A DNA stretch of 64,000 nucleotides from contig JAOSKK010000035.1 of NCBI GenBank assembly GCA_027493615.1, positions 368,923-432,922 on the forward strand, written 5' to 3'. The translations under genes were made by a program, and so were the position numbers. This DNA is from Verrucomicrobiota bacterium (GTDB lineage Bacteria; Verrucomicrobiota; Verrucomicrobiia; Limisphaerales; J093). This document shows positions 56,774 through 64,000 of the stretch, piece after piece (position 1 is the first letter of the stretch; every line of letters starts with the position of its first letter). The notes under the pieces were generated by a model. The model had not been told where the DNA came from and searched no databases. It was given only the letters and a program-made list of their open reading frames with translations.

Positions 56774-57478
56774 TTACTTCGCTTCCAGCGTGAAAGCCAG
56801 TTCCTTCTTGTCGCCCTCCGCCACGGTGATGTCCTGCGTGACCTCACCCGCCTTGAGGTGGTAGGCCACGACGGTGTACTTCCCGGCCGGCAGATCCGCG
56901 GGGAACTTGAACTTGCCCTCGTTGTCGGTCACGGCGAAGTAGTGGTGCGGCAGCACGCCGACATAGGCGAACATCCACGGGTGCACGTCACATTTGAAAC
57001 GCACCAGCACCTCGGGCTTCGAGAAGCTCCGCTCGGTCACCATGCCCTGCACGGGCTGCCCGACGTTGAACTCCTTGTTGCCCTCGACCTTGGGGGTGGC
57101 GTGCACGTTGTGCATCAGGGGATCCGAATTCTTGATCTGGAACTTCTGATCCACCAGCACCCCCATGACGTACGGCTCATAGAAGCAGTGCACCTGATCC
57201 AGCACCGGCATCTTCTCCGGGATCGGGTAGGTCTTTCCCGGCGGCCCTTCCTTGAGGTAAACGAACACATTGGCCAGGCCACTGTCCGGTCCCACCACGT
57301 AGTGGCGCGTGAACGCGTCCTTCGTGTGCAATTTCCCGCACAGCGCGTCGAAGGCCACCTTCCGTTCCGGCGGCGGGGTTCCTTTGAGGGTGACTTTGCC
57401 GCTGATTTCCGCCGCGGCCAGCGTCGGCAGCGTTGCCAGCACCGCGCACCATCCGATCCAGGTTCCGTATCGTTTCAT
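56774..57478 (-). CDS. exported cupredoxin-like protein
   Basis: 234 residues with a signal peptide (MKRYGTWIGWCAVLATLPTLAAA). Plastocyanin/cupredoxin-like features: SDPLMHNVHATPKVEGNKEFN early and FKCDVHPWMFAYVGVLPHHYFA with Cys, His and Met candidates. The C-terminal ~70 residues resemble a carboxypeptidase-regulatory-like beta-sandwich (GKFKFPADLPAGKYTVVAYH). Such proteins occur beside cytochrome oxidase genes and may be electron carriers or copper proteins. It precedes ctaA-cyoE on the same strand. Confidence 0.75.
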   Translation of the reverse strand: MKRYGTWIGWCAVLATLPTLAAAEISGKVTLKGTPPPERKVAFDALCGKLHTKDAFTRHYVVGPDSGLANVFVYLKEGPPGKTYPIPEKMPVLDQVHCFYEPYVMGVLVDQKFQIKNSDPLMHNVHATPKVEGNKEFNVGQPVQGMVTERSFSKPEVLVRFKCDVHPWMFAYVGVLPHHYFAVTDNEGKFKFPADLPAGKYTVVAYHLKAGEVTQDITVAEGDKKELAFTLEAK

Positions 57479-57569
57479 TGCGTGTTCTCCAGTTGCAGTC
57501 ACAGCCAAAACTGACGCGCAACCTAGCAGCGGTATTCTGGAGCGGCAAGCGATTTGCCCCCTCGCCCCC

Positions 57570-57597
57570 GGGGTCAGCCCTTAACTTAATCCTTAAC
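57570..57597 (+). repeat. orphan REP related to the RAYT element ends
   Basis: The 28-bp sequence begins GGGGTCAGCCCTTAACTTAA and ends TCCTTAAC. It matches the left REP at 396-423 at all but a few positions in the AT-rich half. No inverted partner or transposase is close by. It lies upstream of glnS, after the cupredoxin-like gene's 5' end. Confidence 0.8.
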
Positions 57598-57660
57598 GCC
57601 TCCGTCACCCTCATCACCGCCGACTTGTGGTTCAGCGACTCTCCGGGTAAACCCCTGCGC

Positions 57661-59505
<1,845 letters not shown>

Positions 59506-59605
59506 ACTTCCCGCGGCTTCTCCGTGCCTGCCCGGGACCGCGGATCGCTGACGCCCTTGGTCCGAAGCACGCCCCGGCACCGCGCGAGCCCACGCGGCCT
59601 GCCGT

Positions 59606-60845
59606 CTACCCTTCGGTCGAACGCCAGCGGTTCTTGCCGAGTTCGAGCAGGTAGAGCCGGAACCCAAGCTGGGCTTGGAAAACGGAGAGATCCCCCTTCT
59701 CCTCCGGCCCGCTGCCCACCGTGAAGGCGTGGTCCCACGAATAGATCCAGCGCGTCTCGAGGTTCATGGCGAAGTTGCGGGCAACGAAGTACTCGATGCC
59801 CCCTCCTACCCCCAGCGCCGGATAAACCCCCTTCGCGTCCAGCTTCAGCCCCTGACTGGGCTCTTTCTTGTCGTTGAACTCGCCGTACATGATGCCGCCG
59901 CCAGCCAGGAAATAAGGCACCCAGCGCCCCCGACCAAGGGGTTGACGCAGGCGGAGCTGGACCAGGGCCGGATAGAGCGAGTACTCCCCCACGGTGCCGA
60001 TGTCGTCCACGGCCACGTTGCCTTCGGTGACATCCAGCGCAAACTCCACCCCCAGTTCGATCCCAGGTCGGCGCCCAGCCGGAGTCCGCCCACCTGGTTG
60101 AACAGGCCGCCCCACGCCGAGGCTTCCGCATCGAGCTTGACGTTCGAGGTGATCCGGTCGTCGGTGAGCACCGCGCCGCCATATTGAATCCCGAAGTAAA
60201 GGCGGCTCGGCGAGGGCGGCGATTCCTCGACCAGCGGTCGTGGGAAGTTCTCGCTGAAATAAACGCGCAAACTCAGGGCGCCCATGAACGAAGAGAGGTC
60301 CTTCGGATACGCGACCCCGTCCACCATCACGTCCACCTCGTCCATCCAGAGGTACTTCCCCTCGAAGCCGACGGCGACGTTGTCCGCCAGGAAATACTCA
60401 AGCCCGCCGCCAACCACAAATCCGGCCCGCGTCACGTCTGCGTCAATCGCGTGACCGAAGCCGCCCGGCTTGCGGTCGTTGAACTGCAGCACCGCCGGCC
60501 CCGCGCCCATCACCACGTACGGCACCAACCGGTCCTTCAGCACCGGATAACGCACCCGCAACTGCGGGATGAAACTCGAAACCGCCTCCTCCCCAATCCC
60601 GCCCATCCCGTCGAGATCCAGGTCGCGCTCGAAAAAGTCCGCAGCGAACTCGACCCCCAGGATGCGGTTGAAGTTGTAGCCCAGGCTCAGGCCGTAATGA
60701 TCATCGACCCCCATTGCGGCGAGATCTCGCCCGCCCGGAAATGCAGGTAGGCGCGGGGTTTGGCCCCGTCTTCCGCCGAGACCCACGGCATTCCCCCGAC
60801 CAGCGCGACCAGTGTCCAGCAGACCGCGCTGCCGCCAAGAGCCAT
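59606..60845 (-). CDS. outer-membrane protein with two tandem beta-barrel domains (two indels)
   Basis: Restored length is about 413 residues. Signal peptide MALGGSAVCWTLVALVGGMP, then two similar ~180-residue halves. The first contains YGLSLGYNFNRILGVEFAAD and GGGLEYFLADNVAVGFEGKY; the second GVGGGIEYFVARNFAMNLET. Each looks like a small OmpW/PF13505-type outer-membrane beta-barrel, ending in aromatic strands (LRVYF; FRLYLLEL). Corrections: add one base near 60735 and one near 60062. Possibly one 16-strand pore or a duplicated barrel. Confidence 0.72.
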
Positions 60846-61222
60846 GCCACGAAAGGGCCTGAACGGCCAAAGCCGTCGCGTAGCACACGCCCGCCCAACC
60901 AAGCCCGGTGCGGGTCCGGTGGGTGGCCGGACGCGAAACGCAACGACCGCACTTCACGAAGGGACTGTCGCCGCAAGCGGGCAATCGGTCCGCAAGATCC
61001 GATGGGTCGGCTGCTCGTAGCCGGCCCTCCCGCCCCGCGACATCGCGTCCGGTCTCCCGGGCGGAACCGGCTGAAGGAATGCGTAAAAGCATGGGGCGCG
61101 ACGCTAAGGGCCGCTTGTGGGGAGTCAAGCTCGGGCCGCGCGCCTCACCTGTCGCCCTTCGCCCTCCGCCCTTGCCCCTTCGCCCTTGGCCCCTCGCCCC
61201 TCGCCCTTCCCCCTTCGCCCTC
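60846..61222. other. 377-base intergenic region with degenerate C-rich microsatellite
   Basis: From about 61146 to 61222 the sequence is a degenerate run of CGCCCTT/CGCCCCT-like 7-mers. The rest has no recognisable gene. It separates the barrel protein gene (start 60845) from the 3' end of purU. Length variation and assembly error are likely in this stretch. Confidence 0.6.
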
Positions 61223-62068
61223 TCACACCTCCTTCACCACCCCCCAATAGACATCCAGTCGTTTGGCCAGATAGAGCTTGATCGCCTTGACTAAGACTCG
61301 GGACTCGAGCCGTTGACCTGCGGCCACGATGTCCTTGAGTGTCATCGTGGGGCGGATCCGAAACGAGTCCTGCGCGATGATCGGGCCTTCATCCAGATGC
61401 ATGCTCACGAAGTGCGCCGTCACGCCGACGATCTTCACCCCGTGCTCGTAAGCCTGCCGATAAGCCTGGGGTCCGGGAAAACTGGGCAGCAACGAGGGGT
61501 GGATGTTGATGATCTTGTTCTTGTAACGCCACACGAAGTTGGGCGACAGGATCTTCATGAACCGGGCAAGCACCACGAAGTCCACGTCGTGTTCTTCGAG
61601 GACCCCCAGGGCCCGCGTCTCCGCCTCGACGCGCTCGTGCCAGGGCACGACAACAAAGGGCAGGCGCGCCTTGCGGGCCAGCGGTTCCAGGTCCGGACGG
61701 TTGCCCACCACCACCACGGGATCTGCTGCGAGGCTGCCGGACCGCGTGGCAGCGAGCAGGGACTCCAGGCAATGCGGTTCGCGGGTGACGAAGACGGCGA
61801 AGCGTTGCCGCCGCCGCGGCGGCGTGTGTCGGAGGCGGATCTCCATGCCCAACTCGCTGGCCAGACGCGCGAGTCCGGACCGGACCCGATCGGCGTCCCA
61901 ATCCCGGGGTTGCCAGGAGGCCTGGAGCGTCATGCTGAACTGGCCGCGGGTGACCTGTTCCTCAAGGGCCTCGATGTTGGCGTGTTCGGCGAACAGGAAA
62001 CTGGTGACCCGGGCGATGACGCCGGTTTTGTCGCGTCCGATGACCGTGACGGTGGCGAACTGTTTCAT
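61223..62068 (-). CDS. purU: formyltetrahydrofolate deformylase
   Basis: 281 residues from ATG 62068. N-terminal ACT domain (FATVTVIGRDKTGVIARVTS) and a formyltransferase-fold catalytic domain (VDFVVLARFMKILSPNFV, NIHPSLLPSFPG with the catalytic Asn/His, DEGPIIAQDSF with the catalytic Asp). It hydrolyses 10-formyl-THF to formate and THF, balancing one-carbon pools. The gene is intact and ends close to a C-rich microsatellite. A longer upstream open frame overlapping tRNA-Cys is not meaningful. Confidence 0.93.
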   Translation of the reverse strand: MKQFATVTVIGRDKTGVIARVTSFLFAEHANIEALEEQVTRGQFSMTLQASWQPRDWDADRVRSGLARLASELGMEIRLRHTPPRRRQRFAVFVTREPHCLESLLAATRSGSLAADPVVVVGNRPDLEPLARKARLPFVVVPWHERVEAETRALGVLEEHDVDFVVLARFMKILSPNFVWRYKNKIINIHPSLLPSFPGPQAYRQAYEHGVKIVGVTAHFVSMHLDEGPIIAQDSFRIRPTMTLKDIVAAGQRLESRVLVKAIKLYLAKRLDVYWGVVKEV

Positions 62069-62223
62069 GGCGGCGGTACTCAACCGTAACGACGCCGCTG
62101 CGGGAAGCCGGAACGCCGGTGGCGGGTGGGGGCAGCGGCCGAGGCCGAGGCCGAATGGCCGAATTCGGTGGCGGATTCGGACTTGCGGTCGTTGGGGCGC
62201 CCGTAAGGTTCGTCTGTCAGGCG

Positions 62224-62298
62224 GGCGGGGTAGCCAAGTGGTAAGGCAGGGCTCTGCAAAAGCCTCATTCGTCGGTTCGATTCCGACCTCCGCCTCCA
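62224..62298 (+). tRNA. tRNA-Cys (GCA), CCA encoded
   Basis: Acceptor GGCGGGG pairs with CTCCGCC (one G-U). The anticodon loop CTGCAAA gives anticodon GCA. The T stem GTCGG/CCGAC with loop TTCGATT is standard. The discriminator base at 62295 is T, as required by CysRS, and CCA (62296-62298) is encoded. The 3' end is the likely attachment site for the element that follows. Confidence 0.95.
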
Positions 62299-62487
62299 AC
62301 TCCAAACACTGTTTGGACAAGGAGTTACAAATCTCACAGCCCTCAAGTGCCAGCAAAAGTGCCAGCAGATTTGTGACTCGGAATTACTCAACAACAACTC
62401 CGCGATCACCCCGGCACGACTTGCTGAAACGCAATTGGCCGTGCGTTTGGTGTCATTGAGACACCTGCCCTTCGTCCTCGCTTGGCA
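62299..62487. other. putative attachment-site region next to tRNA-Cys
   Basis: CCAAAC-ACT-GTTTGG palindrome at 62302-62316. Then ACAAATCT (62327-62334) pairs with AGATTTGT (62367-62374), and between them the decamer AAGTGCCAGC occurs twice with a 12-base period (62345, 62357). The layout resembles core and arm-type integrase binding sites. Confidence 0.55.
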
Positions 62488-62511
62488 GGCTCGAACAAAA
62501 AAATTCGAGCC
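62488..62511 (+). promoter_or_regulatory. hairpin abutting the integrase start codon
   Basis: GGCTCGAA and TTCGAGCC are perfectly complementary (8 bp) around a CAAAAAAA loop, and the ATG follows immediately at 62512. It leaves no room for a normal Shine-Dalgarno, suggesting translational or operator control. Confidence 0.5.
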
Positions 62512-63588
62512 ATGAAAAACCGATTCCGCCTCTACCGCCGCAAGAAGGGCGGCATGTTCTACGCCCACAACTCCGAGACTGGAAAACAGGAGAGCCTCGG
62601 GACGAAAGACCGCGCCGAAGCGACCACTCTGCTCAATGCCCGCAACGAATCGTTTCGCCAGCCTCAACTCAATCTTCACATTGCCAAAGCCTACCTGGCG
62701 GGGACGGATTCCGGCGTCTCCACGCGGACCTGGCAGGACGCCCTGAACGCCATCATCGAAACCAAGGAGGGTTCGACCAAGGACCGCTGGGTTCGGGCAG
62801 CGAAGGAGTCGGCGCTCGACCTGATTCGCGGGAAGGTCATCCTTGAAACCCAAGCCGAGCAACTGCTCGCCTGCCTCAAGGCTGGCACGGTCAGCACCAA
62901 CGTCCACTTGCGCAAGCTCCACAACTTCTGCCTCGCGATGAGCTGGCTGCCGTGGCCGATCATTCCGAAGCGACTCTGGCCGGAAGTCCGCTTTCAACCC
63001 AAACGCGCCATCACGCTGGAGGAACATCAGCGGATCATTGAGCGCGAGAAGAACCCCGAGCGACAGAGTTTCTACGAACTCTGCTGGCATCTGGGCGGCT
63101 CGCAAACGGACATCGCCAACCTCAAGGCCGAGGACATTGACTGGCCCAACCGGACCATCGCCTACAACCGGCAGAAGACCGGCAGCCTGGCAATGATCCA
63201 CTTTGGAGACGAAATCGAAGCGGTTCTCCGCCGGCTGCCGGTAGTTGGGCCGCTGTTCCCCTATTTGCATACCGTCCGTTGCGGCGATCGGGCGACAGAG
63301 TTTAAGCAACGATGCGAAGGGCTGGGCATCAAAGGAGTGTCCCTGCATTCTTACAGATACGCTTGGGCGGAGCGGGCAAAGCAGTGCGGCTACCCCGAAC
63401 GTTTCGCCCAGGAGGCACTCGGCCACAACAGCAAGGCAGTGCATCGCGCTTACGCCCGTAAAGCGAAGGTGAAGTTGCCGTCTCTCGAAAGCTACGAAAA
63501 ACGGGCTGTGGAGGGTCAAATCATCCAGCTTCCGCCGCTCACGGCGGAGCGAGATCGAGCTACCCGCCTCGGCCAGACCGTTGGCTAG
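62512..63588 (+). CDS. tyrosine recombinase (integrase) of an element at tRNA-Cys
   Basis: 358 residues. N-terminal core-binding region (KNRFRLYRRKKGGMFYAHNS), then a catalytic domain with LHSYRYAWAERA (H-x-x-R), EALGHNSKAVHRAYARKA (second His and the nucleophile Tyr). The first catalytic Arg position reads GGSQTDIANLKAEDIDW, with Gln in the place of Arg. The gene is intact and immediately follows tRNA-Cys and its repeat region, the standard layout for an integrated element's left end. The right end lies beyond the window. Confidence 0.85.
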   Translation: MKNRFRLYRRKKGGMFYAHNSETGKQESLGTKDRAEATTLLNARNESFRQPQLNLHIAKAYLAGTDSGVSTRTWQDALNAIIETKEGSTKDRWVRAAKESALDLIRGKVILETQAEQLLACLKAGTVSTNVHLRKLHNFCLAMSWLPWPIIPKRLWPEVRFQPKRAITLEEHQRIIEREKNPERQSFYELCWHLGGSQTDIANLKAEDIDWPNRTIAYNRQKTGSLAMIHFGDEIEAVLRRLPVVGPLFPYLHTVRCGDRATEFKQRCEGLGIKGVSLHSYRYAWAERAKQCGYPERFAQEALGHNSKAVHRAYARKAKVKLPSLESYEKRAVEGQIIQLPPLTAERDRATRLGQTVG

Positions 63589-63589
63589 T

Positions 63590-63904
63590 TCATCTGCTGC
63601 CGCCTGCGCTGCGCCCGCCGGCCGAACGCTTGCGGGCGTTTCGTTCTCTCCAATACGCGGCAATGGCGTCGCTGGCGCGGGCGAGCCATTTCTCGTCGCG
63701 ACGTAGTTGTTCCAGCGTTTCGGTGGCGAAGTACTTCGTGCAATTCCGCGCGGGCTTGCCAAGGGGTTTGAGCAGGTTGGCCGCGATGAGCATGGGAATC
63801 TCGTGGGGCTCGAATCCGAGATACCACGCGGTCTGCGCGGCATCAAGGCGGGCAGGCAGGATCTTCCAACTGAGAAACTCGGTCTGGTGCGTCGTGGGGC
63901 TCAT
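63590..63904 (-). CDS. small HTH/excisionase-like DNA-binding protein
   Basis: 104 residues. ARLDAAQTAWYLGFEPHEIP ... LLKPLGKPARNCTKYFATETLEQL resembles a MerR/excisionase-type winged HTH, with the two-strand wing (KPARNCTKYF). A basic C-terminus follows (RERNARKRSAGG). It ends one base after the integrase stop on the opposite strand and may be a recombination directionality factor. The final 96 bases of the window show nothing further. Confidence 0.55.
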   Translation of the reverse strand: MSPTTHQTEFLSWKILPARLDAAQTAWYLGFEPHEIPMLIAANLLKPLGKPARNCTKYFATETLEQLRRDEKWLARASDAIAAYWRERNARKRSAGGRSAGGSR

Positions 63905-64000
63905 ACGTGGACGGCAGCGCGGTGGTGGCTTGAATGCGTGTGATGATTCTTCTGCGCATGACGGTGGGAGGTCTTCTGATCAATGGCCTCCGTGGACTCC

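Overview
The window is high-GC bacterial chromosome (roughly two-thirds G+C by eye). It probably comes from a Verrucomicrobiota member close to the Limisphaerales. This rests on the verrucomicrobial-style prepilin protein with GFTLIELLVVIAIIAILA and a C-terminal FGDGHVEFF motif, a DUF2723 membrane protein with a TPR tail, long secreted Ig-like proteins, a membrane-anchored amidohydrolase, and repeat-rich intergenic DNA. The taxonomic call is inference. The organism looks aerobic (heme O/heme A synthases next to a cupredoxin-like protein) and Gram-negative-like (KdsB/GmhB for LPS core sugars, outer-membrane barrels, YidC).

Layout: 1-2000 holds a dUTPase (cut by the window edge), a REP-associated tyrosine transposase (RAYT) element with its own inverted REP ends, and a zinc-ribbon protein. 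2000-9000 (minus) holds a large secreted Ig-like protein, rhamnose mutarotase, a secreted lectin-like protein, nth and kamA. 9160-12450 (plus) is the classical rpmH-rnpA-yidD-yidC-khpB cluster with a good promoter. 12450-16800 (minus) is pyrH-frr-gmhB/kdsB-argH. 17160-18560 is a 12-copy array of a ~120-bp unit. 18800-24900 holds a small hypothetical, an FAH-family hydrolase, proS, an NtrC-type regulator and an FMN reductase. 25100-27860 holds a fatty-acid hydroxylase, a VC0807-like membrane protein and a DUF1573/cytochrome c protein. 27900-32820 (minus) is a tightly overlapping operon rph - histidine phosphatase - prmA - amidohydrolase - cysS. 33275-40640 holds an RbsD-like secreted protein, a pilin-like protein, a Ser/Thr kinase, a DUF2723 protein and an ECF sigma/anti-sigma pair. 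40700-48830 holds DUF971, a lineage protein of unknown function, FmdB, a degenerate metalloprotease-like protein, trpF, an aromatic amino acid decarboxylase-like protein and a two-component/cyclase hybrid. 49150-54060 is a sugar/glycolipid cluster (nucleotidyltransferase, epimerase, HpnI-like glycosyltransferase, methyltransferase). 54490-57480 is cytochrome oxidase assembly. 57570-62070 holds an orphan REP, glnS, a double-barrel outer-membrane protein and purU. 62220-64000 is tRNA-Cys followed by an integrase and an excisionase-like gene, the left end of an integrated element.

About 25 genes, including essential ones (frr, pyrH, yidC, glnS, rph, prmA), are interrupted by single-base indels, mostly in G/C runs of four to six. 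In each case a one-base correction restores a normal family sequence. I read these as assembly errors, so such genes are given over their full restored span and not called pseudogenes. For the same reason two apparent gene fusions (gmhB-kdsB and amidohydrolase-cysS) should be distrusted. The most interesting non-genic structures are the 120-bp array, whose predicted stem shows compensatory changes, a family of dispersed palindromes (about six copies, all intergenic), and the RAYT with its orphan REP 56 kb away.
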